This document shows positions 24,439 through 31,335 of a stretch of 64,000 bases of DNA, piece after piece (positions within the stretch are counted from its first letter, which is position 1; each line of letters opens with the position of its first letter). Source of the DNA: a virus. The stretch covers positions 21,368 through 85,367 of the IMG/VR virus record IMGVR_UViG_3300044984_001421. The stretch is one strand, 5' to 3'. The notes under the pieces were generated by a model. The model worked only from the letters and a program-made list of their open reading frames with translations, was not told the origin of the DNA and did not search any database. The position numbers were made by a program, and so were the translations under genes.

Positions 24439-25414
24439 ACTCGACACTACAACAGGCACCGCAGCGATGGCATACGCGGCCGGCAGCGCAACACCATGGC
24501 ATGGCCTGGGCCAGACCATAGACCCGAACGCGAAGCCGAAAGACTGGCAGCGCGCGGCCGGCATCGAATGGGAAGCCAAGCGCACCCCGGTCGTCTTCAA
24601 CAACATAAAGGATGAATACCAGGAGTGGAATGCCAAGCATGTGCTTTACCGCAGCGACACCGGCATGCCTTTATCGGTGGTCAGCGATGACTACCAGATC
24701 GTCCAGCCGGCCCATGTGATGGGCTTCTTCGGCACACTCGCAGAGCAGGGCGGATTCCAGATCGAGACGGTCGGCGCAATCCGCGAAGGTCGCCGCATCT
24801 GGGCGCTCGCCAGGGTCGGAGAAAACGCCAAGATCATGGACGACGAAGTCGCACCATACCTGCTGCTCGCCACCAGCTACGACGCAAGCATGGCGACGGT
24901 GGCGAAGTTCACCACGGTGCGAGTGGTGTGCAACAACACGCTCCAGGCCAGCCTGAAGAACAACGCCGGCCGGAAGCAAGTGTCTATCCCGCACTCGGCG
25001 ATGTTCAAGCCAGAACAGGTGCGCGCGGAACTTGGCATCGCGCTCAACTCTTGGGAGGAATTCAAGCTCAAGGCCGGCACGATGGCGAAGATGAAGATCA
25101 CCGACACCGAGATGGACGTCTACCTGCAAGAACTTCTGGAAGACTTCATCCCATACGGAACGACATACAACCCGGATAAGGTGCGCGCCAGCAAGGGATA
25201 CCAGCGCATCACGCAACTGTTCCACGGTGGGCAGCTTGGAACCGGCCAGGACGCGATCAACGGCACAGTCTGGGGTCTGGTGCAGGCAGTCGGACAGTAC
25301 GTCGACCATGAGAAGGGTCGGCTGCAGGACAACAGGCTCGACGCGGCATGGTTTGGCCCAGGCGCGAAGATCAAGGACGCTGCATGGACTTTGGCCGAAA
25401 AGGTAACGGCATGA
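24431..25414 (+). CDS. DUF932 / TIGR03299-type phage protein
   Basis: 327 residues from the ATG at 24431. It shows the family pattern: ATPWHGLGQTIDPNAKPKDW near the start, VVSDDYQIVQP, then VVCNNTL and a C-terminal NRLDAAWFGPGAKIKD. This family is common in phages and plasmids. Members lie near recombination or early genes, but their biochemical role is unsettled. It is coupled to the next gene by ATGA. Confidence 0.82.
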   Translation: MHELDTTTGTAAMAYAAGSATPWHGLGQTIDPNAKPKDWQRAAGIEWEAKRTPVVFNNIKDEYQEWNAKHVLYRSDTGMPLSVVSDDYQIVQPAHVMGFFGTLAEQGGFQIETVGAIREGRRIWALARVGENAKIMDDEVAPYLLLATSYDASMATVAKFTTVRVVCNNTLQASLKNNAGRKQVSIPHSAMFKPEQVRAELGIALNSWEEFKLKAGTMAKMKITDTEMDVYLQELLEDFIPYGTTYNPDKVRASKGYQRITQLFHGGQLGTGQDAINGTVWGLVQAVGQYVDHEKGRLQDNRLDAAWFGPGAKIKDAAWTLAEKVTA

Positions 25415-26325
25415 AAGACACAGCAACCGTAGTCGACACGCTGGTCGGTACGTCGGCCATCAACGCGATGGTCACGAAGTCGAACCGGGACAAGATGCCT
25501 TCGGAAAAACTCGGTCGAGTATTGGCCGCGCTTGGGGTCAACCCGATAGGCAAAGACCCGCGCGGGTTCATGCTGTGGTCTAGCATCGCTGTGCAAGCGG
25601 TCATCCCAGGAATCAGAAAGGTCATCGAGGACGAGAAGTCTGTGATTGACAAGCTGTCCGAGCCGCAGAAAGAAGAACCAAAGCCGGCCGCATTGCCAGA
25701 ATACGCGAACCTTATCGCCGACATGGACCACCGGGTCAGCCTGATCATCGGCGACATAATGGAGGATACGGTCGAGAAGGTCGCGCAGATGCACGCTGGG
25801 AATCAAACCATCTTCAAGACGCTGATCGAGCACGACAAGAAGCGGAAGGACGAACATGATGCGGTCATGCAGAACCTGCTCGATGTGACATCTGGACTTG
25901 CGGCCATCGTTGCGAAACTGAATGAGCCGGTAGTCGATAAAAAACCCGCGCAGGCGCAGATTGCCGATCCAACTTCCAAAGAGATACCGCGAGTTGTTGA
26001 AATTCTTGAGTCGGCAATCCAAGGGAAAAAACACCGTCCGCACATCGGCATCATCGGCATCACATCGCCGGCATCGTCGCAGATTGAAAAAGAGTTCTGC
26101 GATAGTTTCAAGATATCGATGCTCGGCCCGAACGAGCCGCACAAGATCGTCAATATGCGCAACTGCGACCGCGTCTTTACGCTGCGCGGCAAGGTCATGT
26201 CGCGCCACATGAACGAACTCAAGAATATCGGACAGAAGCCGTACAGTATCGGAGACAGCGTGAGCAAGATCCGCGACGCGCTGACGGCTTACTTCATCGA
26301 AGTGTCTGAGAAGGAGGCAGCATGA
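25411..26325 (+). CDS. Hypothetical early protein with conserved-looking C-terminal domain
   Basis: 304 residues from the ATG at 25411. The N-terminal half is helical with a charged linker. The C-terminal ~100 residues (HRPHIGIIGITSPASSQIEK, then LGPNEPHKIVNMRNCDRVFT) look like a compact alpha/beta domain with a glycine-rich first strand, nucleotide-fold-like in style. I do not recognise it. It is ATGA-linked on both sides. Confidence 0.7.
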   Translation: MKDTATVVDTLVGTSAINAMVTKSNRDKMPSEKLGRVLAALGVNPIGKDPRGFMLWSSIAVQAVIPGIRKVIEDEKSVIDKLSEPQKEEPKPAALPEYANLIADMDHRVSLIIGDIMEDTVEKVAQMHAGNQTIFKTLIEHDKKRKDEHDAVMQNLLDVTSGLAAIVAKLNEPVVDKKPAQAQIADPTSKEIPRVVEILESAIQGKKHRPHIGIIGITSPASSQIEKEFCDSFKISMLGPNEPHKIVNMRNCDRVFTLRGKVMSRHMNELKNIGQKPYSIGDSVSKIRDALTAYFIEVSEKEAA

Positions 26326-26558
26326 TGCTTCCGCAATCATCGGAACGCATCAGAAAGCTCAAGTCAGAAGGTGCTGCCAAACGTAAGCGCCTTATGTCTC
26401 TGGTGCCTGATGAATTCACCATAGCGCAGTTGGTGATGGCCTCTGGGATGAGCGCATCAGAAGCCAGATCACAGATCCAGAAAATGATGCGATGGAATGA
26501 AGTGAAGCAGACAAGCGAATACAAAACTCCACGCACATACAGAAAGGATGCAGCATGA
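26322..26558 (+). CDS. Small winged-helix-like protein
   Basis: 78 residues. EFTIAQLVMASGMSASEARS followed by QIQKMMRWNEVKQTSEYKTP has the shape of a winged helix whose wing reads out as a short strand pair. It could be a DNA-binding regulator. It pairs with a similar small protein immediately after. Confidence 0.65.
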   Translation: MMLPQSSERIRKLKSEGAAKRKRLMSLVPDEFTIAQLVMASGMSASEARSQIQKMMRWNEVKQTSEYKTPRTYRKDAA

Positions 26559-26839
26559 GCCGCCCTACACATCGAGGAAACACACTGTCCCCGGAAATGA
26601 ATGCATCAGAACTGACCTATCTTGCGATGAGAGCAGGCCCGATTGATGCGTCTGCGCTCCGCATAAGAGCCGGAGGAATCAGCCACGCAAACAAGATGGT
26701 TCGCATCGGGCATGCGACGGTCAGTACAGACGGACAGAATCCGGTCTACCGCATCACGAATGAAGGACGTGCAGCGTGCCCAAGCCGCCGCACAATCGAG
26801 AAGGAAATCGTTGAGATTTATCCGGGAGTGATGGCATGA
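26555..26839 (+). CDS. Small winged-helix-like protein
   Basis: 94 residues. MNASELTYLAMRAGPIDASA then LRIRAGGISHANKMVRIGHA and VYRITNEGRAACPSRR suggest a winged helix. It follows another such protein in an ATGA-linked pair. Possible regulators of the early or middle genes. The family is not identified. Confidence 0.65.
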   Translation: MSRPTHRGNTLSPEMNASELTYLAMRAGPIDASALRIRAGGISHANKMVRIGHATVSTDGQNPVYRITNEGRAACPSRRTIEKEIVEIYPGVMA

Positions 26840-27099
26840 ACGAAACTGAACTCGAATCTCCGCGAGATGAAATGGGCCGGCTGCTCAGTCACGGTGAGCA
26901 TTACTGGCTGGACTTGCCGATTCACCCCAATGCTGCTGCGGCTCTCGGAGAAGAACGGATGATCGTGATCTTCAACCAGACGATGGTGGCGCTCCACAAC
27001 AACGTCGCCAACCGGCTGATATTTGCCTGGTCCGGTTCGATGCGTTACCCAGGCTGCCACGGTGATGTCGTGTTTAACGAAGCTGGGGATGCAGCATGA
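26836..27099 (+). CDS. Small early protein
   Basis: 87 residues (MNETELESPRDEMGRLLSHG ... FAWSGSMRYPGCHGDVVFNE). No motif recognised. Four-base overlaps at both ends place it in the same operon. Confidence 0.65.
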   Translation: MNETELESPRDEMGRLLSHGEHYWLDLPIHPNAAAALGEERMIVIFNQTMVALHNNVANRLIFAWSGSMRYPGCHGDVVFNEAGDAA

Positions 27100-27416
27100 A
27101 AACAGCATCGAAACAAACCTTGGAAGCGCGCATAGCAACGCTTGAGCGTCAGCTTCAAGAAGCCATAGCAGGGCAAGCGCACACCTACCACTTCGCTGAC
27201 GCCTATCTGGACAAGGCGAGCACTAAACACCTCATGGCTTCTGGTGTGATTCTGACCATGACGGTGCTCGGTGGGAGGGCAATCTGCGAACCAGTGTTGA
27301 TCCGGGATGGGCTGTCAGACGAAACGATAGCCGCACTGAAGGCTGACATGCGCCGAAGTTACGAACTGGCGACCATGTACAAACCTAAACCGCTGCCACA
27401 AAAGGAAGAAAAATGA
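27096..27416 (+). CDS. Small early protein with N-terminal coiled coil
   Basis: 106 residues. An N-terminal heptad-like helix (QTLEARIATLERQLQEAIAG) precedes an alpha/beta part. Proline/lysine-rich end (KPKPLPQKEEK). Function unknown. Confidence 0.65.
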   Translation: MKTASKQTLEARIATLERQLQEAIAGQAHTYHFADAYLDKASTKHLMASGVILTMTVLGGRAICEPVLIRDGLSDETIAALKADMRRSYELATMYKPKPLPQKEEK

Positions 27417-27781
27417 GCAACAAGCACTACGCGGAACGCGACGCCATGGAACAGGGGCAGTTCTACATCGACCACGTCATGGCAATGACAGCAGAGGAAC
27501 TGCACAGCAAGGCGGACATCGCCGCAGAGTTAGCGCACCGAGACATCATCATCAAGAACCTCGAAAACCGCCTCGCTGTCTGGGAAGCCGGCACTGCTGC
27601 GGACATCTCGCGGTCGATGATCAAGACGGCAGACAAACTCATGCAGGAGCGCGATGCCATCAAGTCCGCGCTCTCCGATCTGCTGTTTGTCATCAACCCG
27701 GACAAGGACGGGTCGTTTTTCATCTGCGAAGAAGGAGCGGTAATTATCGCTGCCGCGCGGATTACATTGGAGGAATCATGA
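27413..27781 (+). CDS. Helical early protein
   Basis: 122 residues, helical with many Glu/Ala (MTAEELHSKADIAAELAHRD ... QERDAIKSALSDLLFVINPD). It resembles phage Ea-type proteins of unknown role. ATGA-linked to both neighbours. Confidence 0.65.
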   Translation: MSNKHYAERDAMEQGQFYIDHVMAMTAEELHSKADIAAELAHRDIIIKNLENRLAVWEAGTAADISRSMIKTADKLMQERDAIKSALSDLLFVINPDKDGSFFICEEGAVIIAAARITLEES

Positions 27782-28002
27782 GCGAGAAAAACACAGGCGG
27801 GCCGGCGTTTCCGTTTGCATTTGCAGATGAAGACCGGGTTAGTGATGGCATGACCATGCGCGATTACTTCGCGGCGAAGGCGATACCTTACGCACAAGAA
27901 TCAGGTTTCTATGACAAAACAAAGCCTGGAACTTGGGCAGAACAGGTTGCGGTTGAGTGCTATGAGATGGCCGACGCAATGCTGAAAGCGAGGGAAGCAT
28001 GA
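27778..28002 (+). CDS. Small phage protein of the 'GMTMRDYFAAKA' type
   Basis: 74 residues. GGPAFPFAFADEDRVSDGMT then MRDYFAAKAIPYA is a widespread signature of small phage proteins of unknown function. ATGA overlap with the gene before. Confidence 0.78.
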   Translation: MSEKNTGGPAFPFAFADEDRVSDGMTMRDYFAAKAIPYAQESGFYDKTKPGTWAEQVAVECYEMADAMLKAREA

Positions 28003-28070
28003 GCCGGCCAGGACAAGGAACAGACATCAAGGTCGCCAGCCCGGCATGCCGGATGTTCGAGCAGAAATAA
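27999..28070 (+). CDS. Possible 23-residue peptide gene
   Basis: Starts in an ATGA overlap with the preceding stop and ends at TAA at 28070 (MSRPGQGTDIKVASPACRMF plus three residues). It may be a real terminal cistron or a truncated remnant. Confidence 0.3.
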   Translation: MSRPGQGTDIKVASPACRMFEQK

Positions 28071-28080
28071 CCGTTTTTTT

Positions 28081-28112
28081 ATGTTGCTTTATAACAGTTT
28101 TGTTTGTACTGT
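28081..28112 (+). promoter_or_regulatory. Early promoter P3 with one AACA-N4-TGTT operator
   Basis: Contains TTGCTTTATAACAGTTTTGTT. The operator at 28093-28104 is identical to a P2 site, followed by TTTGTACTGT as a weaker extended -10. It precedes the gene at 28119. Confidence 0.6.
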
Positions 28113-28118
28113 AAGCGC

Positions 28119-28313
28119 ATGGACAGAAAAACAGCCATCCAGGTAATCAAGGTCGCCGGATACCACGGTGATACGAAAACATTCATGCGGACCTACTGCG
28201 AGAACAGGATCAGCTTCGCCGTCGCGGATAACTTCTTCCGCAAGGGTAAGCAAGCAAAGCTGGCCGGCATGAAGTGCGACTGCAACCAGTGCAAGAAGGA
28301 GAAAGGCGAATGA
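28119..28313 (+). CDS. Small Cys-containing early protein
   Basis: 64 residues, MDRKTAIQVIKVAGYHGDTK onward, ending CDCNQCKKEKGE (possible metal site). No clear ribosome-binding site; the start codon lies close to the P3 promoter, so the transcript may have a very short leader. Function unknown. Confidence 0.65.
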   Translation: MDRKTAIQVIKVAGYHGDTKTFMRTYCENRISFAVADNFFRKGKQAKLAGMKCDCNQCKKEKGE

Positions 28314-28546
28314 GCACGCACACGGTCTTACAGTGCCACAAAACCAAGTGGCACAAGAATCCGGTGTCAGGTCACGAATGGCCTGAATTCACGTTCATCA
28401 ACCGCTGGCAAGTTCAGGGCGGTGTGGCGCTTGGCGAAGTCTTCTTCAGCGAGAAAGCTGCGCAGAAGCATGCCGACTTCCTCAACAAGTTCTGCCCGCC
28501 TGAATACATCAAGCGCATCCAGGCGATAACTGCACCGAAGGAGTGA
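28310..28546 (+). CDS. Small early protein
   Basis: 78 residues from the ATG at 28310. KTKWHKNPVSGHEWPEFTFI then ALGEVFFSEKAAQKHADFLN. No recognised family. GAGAAAGG upstream serves as ribosome-binding site, and the start overlaps the preceding stop. Confidence 0.65.
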   Translation: MSTHTVLQCHKTKWHKNPVSGHEWPEFTFINRWQVQGGVALGEVFFSEKAAQKHADFLNKFCPPEYIKRIQAITAPKE

Positions 28547-28547
28547 C

Positions 28548-28895
28548 ATGGACAACAACAAGACCGCACTCATGCTATCCCAGGCCATACCGATGGGAGA
28601 GCACGACAACCCGCACGGAGAATGGATTCGGGTCCGTCTCGACGTTGTTCTTGACGCCATCGAGCAACTCAAAGACGCGGCACGTTACCGCTGGCTGATG
28701 GAGCGGATGCAGGAAGTCTATGACGGCGCTAACTATGACATTGGTCATGTCGACATAAGCTGCATGATGATCTTCGGCCGCAAAGAAGTGCGTCGCGTGT
28801 CGGCAGAAATTAGCTGGTTCGATGAGCGAGACGAAGACCTCAACTTGAGCTCGGCAATTGACCGCGAACTCCAACAACCAACAACAAAGGATTGA
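28548..28895 (+). CDS. Early protein with 'DAARYRWLMER' motif
   Basis: 115 residues. QLKDAARYRWLMERMQEVYD is a motif seen in many phage proteins of unknown function. The rest is strand-rich and acidic. It follows the previous gene by one base. Confidence 0.7.
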   Translation: MDNNKTALMLSQAIPMGEHDNPHGEWIRVRLDVVLDAIEQLKDAARYRWLMERMQEVYDGANYDIGHVDISCMMIFGRKEVRRVSAEISWFDERDEDLNLSSAIDRELQQPTTKD

Positions 28896-28897
28896 AG

Positions 28898-29260
28898 ATG
28901 TGGATCGCACTTAATAACAGCTTCTTAAGCATTGTCCGAAAGCAGCCGCGCGACAAGTTCCTGACCGTCCGCGCCAGGGTTGCTGGCGACATTGAGCGCG
29001 TGTTCCCGGACGCTAAGGTCCAGGTCGGAGGCGGAACGGATTACAAGTTCCGCGCGCAGATCGGCGATAAGGTCGTGGCGGATGCCATCGCAAAGCAGAT
29101 CAAAGGCATCAGCTACGGCAACTTTAAGGACAGCGTGCAGGACGATGACCGGCACGATGCCTACTTCAACGTGTGGCGCGCGATGATGGCGATGCAGAAG
29201 ATGCCAGTCGACCACCGGCAAGATGCGATGTTTGACTTCTACGAAGACAGTGTCGATTGA
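28898..29260 (+). CDS. Conserved phage protein of unknown function
   Basis: 120 residues from the ATG at 28898 (MWIALNNSFLSIVRKQPRDK), then FLTVRARVAGDIERVFPDAK. This pattern occurs in a widespread phage protein family without known function. It is the last gene before the attC-like cassette series, which begins three bases past its stop. Confidence 0.75.
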   Translation: MWIALNNSFLSIVRKQPRDKFLTVRARVAGDIERVFPDAKVQVGGGTDYKFRAQIGDKVVADAIAKQIKGISYGNFKDSVQDDDRHDAYFNVWRAMMAMQKMPVDHRQDAMFDFYEDSVD

Positions 29261-29262
29261 TT

Positions 29263-29326
29263 ACGCAACGCTGGCGTAACCGGCGCGCAGCGAAGCGGAG
29301 CGTCCGCGTTGACGCAAATGTTAGAA
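29263..29326 (+). repeat. attC-like recombination site 1
   Basis: Inverse core ACGCAAC (29263-29269); arm GCGTAACCGG pairs with TCCGCGTTGACGC. The R' core GTTAGAA lies at 29320-29326. Length and fold fit integron attC sites. The following base extends R' to GTTAGAAC. Confidence 0.75.
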
Positions 29327-29344
29327 CTCAGGAGGGAATAGACC

Positions 29345-29551
29345 ATGCAACTCAGAGAGGGCGAAGTGGCTTTTGTGATGGCGCAAATTGCGCTGCTGAA
29401 CTGCGAAGTGGCTGGCATGCAGGCCGAAAACACGCACCGCCTGAACTGCGGAAATTCCGTTGCCTACGGCGCGGACGAGTTCGCGGCCGTGCGGCAGCAG
29501 TACGAGGCGCTGATCGGCAGCAACGCGATCTTAGAGATGGCGCGGTCATGA
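29345..29551 (+). CDS. Cassette 1 protein
   Basis: 68 residues, with AGGAGGG ribosome-binding site inside the cassette start. Helical and Ala-rich: MQLREGEVAFVMAQIALLNC then AVRQQYEALIGSNAILEMAR. It begins 24 bases after the recombination point of attC 1 and ends one base before attC 2, as integron cassette genes do. No recognised function. Confidence 0.7.
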   Translation: MQLREGEVAFVMAQIALLNCEVAGMQAENTHRLNCGNSVAYGADEFAAVRQQYEALIGSNAILEMARS

Positions 29552-29575
29552 GTTCTAACGAATGACGTGTTAGCC
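29552..29575 (+). repeat. attC-like site 2 (short form)
   Basis: Only 24 bases: inverse core GTTCTAAC (29552-29559), the exact reverse complement of the site 1 core, then R' core GTTAGCC (29569-29575). The central arms appear deleted. Confidence 0.6.
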
Positions 29576-29609
29576 ACGACACGCTAAAACGTGGCACCAC
29601 TGAGAGGAT

Positions 29610-29978
29610 ATGAACGTGCGAACTTTGACTGACCATAAGATTAACCCCGGCAATGACACGCTGACCATTACCGTGCTGGACGAACCTGGGCACGGTGGAG
29701 CAAACCACGCCTACGACATCGAAGGTGGCGAGGCGGTACCGACGCACCTGCGCTTTCAAAACGGCCCGATCAACGCGGACGGCAACGGCGTGAATGGCAT
29801 TACTCACGAGGCGTTGCTTGCGGTGCTGTGTGACCGCCTGCGTGGGTTCCAGGCGGGGCAGTATGCCTGCAAAGCGAACGCTTGCGCACTGACCCACCTG
29901 GAAGAAGCACAGCACTGGCTGCAACAGCGCACCATCGAGCGTATGCGGCGTGGCGTCGAAGGCACGCACACGGTTTGA
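29610..29978 (+). CDS. Acb2/Tad1-type anti-defence protein (cassette 2)
   Basis: 122 residues with GAGAGGA upstream. The N-terminal half is beta-rich (DTLTITVLDEPGHGGANHAY). The C-terminal half has ITHEALLAVLCDRLRGFQAG, then ALTHLEEAQHWLQQRT and RRGVEGTH, matching the helical hairpin of the Acb2/Tad1 domain. Known members sequester cyclic nucleotide signals (CBASS) or gcADPR (Thoeris). Which ligand this one binds cannot be told. It occupies an attC-bounded cassette of about 530 bases. The family call is from memory of the motif, not a search. Confidence 0.72.
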   Translation: MNVRTLTDHKINPGNDTLTITVLDEPGHGGANHAYDIEGGEAVPTHLRFQNGPINADGNGVNGITHEALLAVLCDRLRGFQAGQYACKANACALTHLEEAQHWLQQRTIERMRRGVEGTHTV

Positions 29979-29985
29979 TGTTATG

Positions 29986-30017
29986 GCCGGCATGACGACG
30001 CGAGAACTCATGCCGGC
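29986..30017 (+). terminator. Inverted repeat after the Acb2/Tad1-like gene
   Basis: Perfect 10-bp arms GCCGGCATGA/TCATGCCGGC with a 12-base loop, eight bases past the stop. There is no T-tract, so it may act in RNA 3'-end protection rather than as a classical terminator. It overlaps the start of attC 3. Confidence 0.45.
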
Positions 30018-30105
30018 TAACGAACCAGCTAAGTGGCGCGCGTGACCAAGCCAAACGAAGCTGCGCCGGATGTTCGCGCGTCCCGCCTTGAGCGCCTTGT
30101 TGGGC
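30015..30105 (+). repeat. attC-like recombination site 3
   Basis: Inverse core GGCTAAC (30015-30021) is the exact reverse complement of site 2's R' core. Arms GTGGCGCGCG and CGCGCGTCCCGC can pair. R' core GTTGGGC (30099-30105) fits GTTRRRY perfectly. Confidence 0.75.
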
Positions 30106-30134
30106 TTCTCTGGGCGATCATCTGGCGTCGATGG

Positions 30135-30269
30135 ATGACTGGGCCTGGCGGTCACAAGCGGCGAGTGGTGCGCGTTAAGGGGTGGCGCACAGCCATCGTC
30201 GAGAGCGACTGGGAAATGCGCGTGACGGTGACGCCGTGTTTCTCGGTTTTTGGATGGCGGTTCGATTGA
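30135..30269 (+). CDS. Cassette 3 small protein
   Basis: 44 residues from the ATG at 30135 (MTGPGGHKRRVVRVKGWRTA), ending FSVFGWRFD. The frame is open back to 30033, but that would run through attC 3, so a start inside the cassette is preferred. No ribosome-binding site is obvious. Basic, strand-like sequence; function unknown. Confidence 0.45.
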   Translation: MTGPGGHKRRVVRVKGWRTAIVESDWEMRVTVTPCFSVFGWRFD

Positions 30270-30273
30270 TGAC

Positions 30274-30341
30274 GCCGAACGCCTAGCTAACCGGCGCAGG
30301 CGGCCTTATCGCCTGCGTCCGGGTTGAGCGACGTGTTATGC
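30274..30341 (+). repeat. attC-like recombination site 4
   Basis: Inverse core GCCGAAC (30274-30280) matches the complement of site 3's core at six of seven bases. Arms GCTAACCGG and CCGGGTTGAGC pair around a perfect CGCAGGCG/CGCCTGCG hairpin. R' core GTTATGC (30335-30341). The best-formed of the sites. Confidence 0.8.
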
Positions 30342-30364
30342 CTTTGACAACGAAAGGATGCGCA

Positions 30365-31048
30365 ATGGAACACACAAAAGAGCGTTGGGAGTGGTCGGAG
30401 CACAAATTCAACGCGCCGCCGTTCGAGGGGACACTTGACCACGAATGCGGCATTTACCCACCAGACGGCGAGAGCGGCCCTGTGGCGATAGCCAGCGGGA
30501 AGAACGACGCACGGCGCATTGTGGCTTGCGTGAATGCTTGCGCCGGAGTGACGACGGAAGAACTTGAGCAGGGCGGGTTTGTTTCTGGACTGATTGAGCA
30601 GCGCGACGAGCTTGCAAAACTGTGCAACTACAACGAGCGCTTGATGCAGGACTGTTTGCGCCTGGCCGAAGAAGCGCCGCGCTGGCGTGATGTGGTTGAT
30701 GAGCTTCCGCAAGAGGCGCAAGAAGTGCTGTTTGTGCGTGACGGAAAGACAGTTCACGGCGCGTGGATTGGCGGGATATTCTGGCACAGCAACAAGAAGA
30801 TGGCCGCTGCGCAATGGATGCCACTGCCGAAACCGCCAACGGCGGCGCTTGCGAGACGGCGGCCTGTGGCGTGGATTCGGTTTTGCAGCGACGGATGCTA
30901 CGAGGGGCCGATCATGGACGCACAGATTGAAGATGTGCGAAAGCAAAGCGGGGCATGGACTCCGCTCTATAAGCACAACGACTTGCGACTGGTGCAGGTT
31001 GGTCCCTGCACATGCAGCGACCACGAATGCGGGGAGTGCATGCGATGA
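30365..31048 (+). CDS. DUF551-containing phage protein (cassette 4)
   Basis: 227 residues from the ATG at 30365, with AAAGGATG upstream. A middle segment WRDVVDELPQEAQEVLFVRD and QWMPLPKPP form the DUF551 signature (usually W.sv.d.LP..g..VL and hWmplP..P). The N-terminal third resembles Ea-type proteins (RRIVACVNACAGVTTEELEQ). The C-terminus ends in a Cys cluster (CTCSDHECGECMR). Function unknown. It lies 23 bases past attC 4. Confidence 0.72.
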   Translation: MEHTKERWEWSEHKFNAPPFEGTLDHECGIYPPDGESGPVAIASGKNDARRIVACVNACAGVTTEELEQGGFVSGLIEQRDELAKLCNYNERLMQDCLRLAEEAPRWRDVVDELPQEAQEVLFVRDGKTVHGAWIGGIFWHSNKKMAAAQWMPLPKPPTAALARRRPVAWIRFCSDGCYEGPIMDAQIEDVRKQSGAWTPLYKHNDLRLVQVGPCTCSDHECGECMR

Positions 31049-31287
31049 ACTTCGACGACTGGATGGCTACGCAAAACCCTAAGTACATGCCGACCGACGA
31101 CACTGTGGCGCTGAGGTTGCTGCGCGATTGCTGGAGAGCGGCGGAGTTCCACAGTGATAGAGCGCAGGAGCGCGAGCGGATGATTGCACTGATGCGAGAT
31201 AAGTGCAGGAAAGTCGGCGCTGACAGGACGGCGGCACCTCATGGGCGTTGCGGCATACCAGGAATGCTTGGACACCATGAGGCATAA
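31045..31287 (+). CDS. Second protein of cassette 4
   Basis: 80 residues from the ATG at 31045, overlapping the previous stop by four bases. MNFDDWMATQNPKYMPTDDT then LRLLRDCWRAAEFHSDRAQE is a helical protein of a kind common in phage early regions. Its stop codon lies inside the inverse core of attC 5. Confidence 0.68.
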   Translation: MNFDDWMATQNPKYMPTDDTVALRLLRDCWRAAEFHSDRAQERERMIALMRDKCRKVGADRTAAPHGRCGIPGMLGHHEA

Positions 31288-31318
31288 CGCATGAGACACA
31301 GCAGAATTGACGTATAAC
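31281..31318 (+). repeat. attC-like site 5, probably truncated
   Basis: Inverse core GGCATAAC (31281-31288) is the exact reverse complement of the site 4 core. TTGACGTATAAC follows, but no good GTTRRRY core. This ends the cassette series just before convergent - strand genes. Confidence 0.5.
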
Positions 31319-31335
31319 TGCGAAATCTAGATGTT

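Noticed and set aside
29263-31318. A complete integron
   Set aside because: No integrase gene (intI) or attI site is visible in the window, so only cassettes with attC-like ends are claimed.
31288-31335. Transcription terminator between convergent gene blocks
   Set aside because: No stable hairpin with a T-tract was found, although one would be expected.
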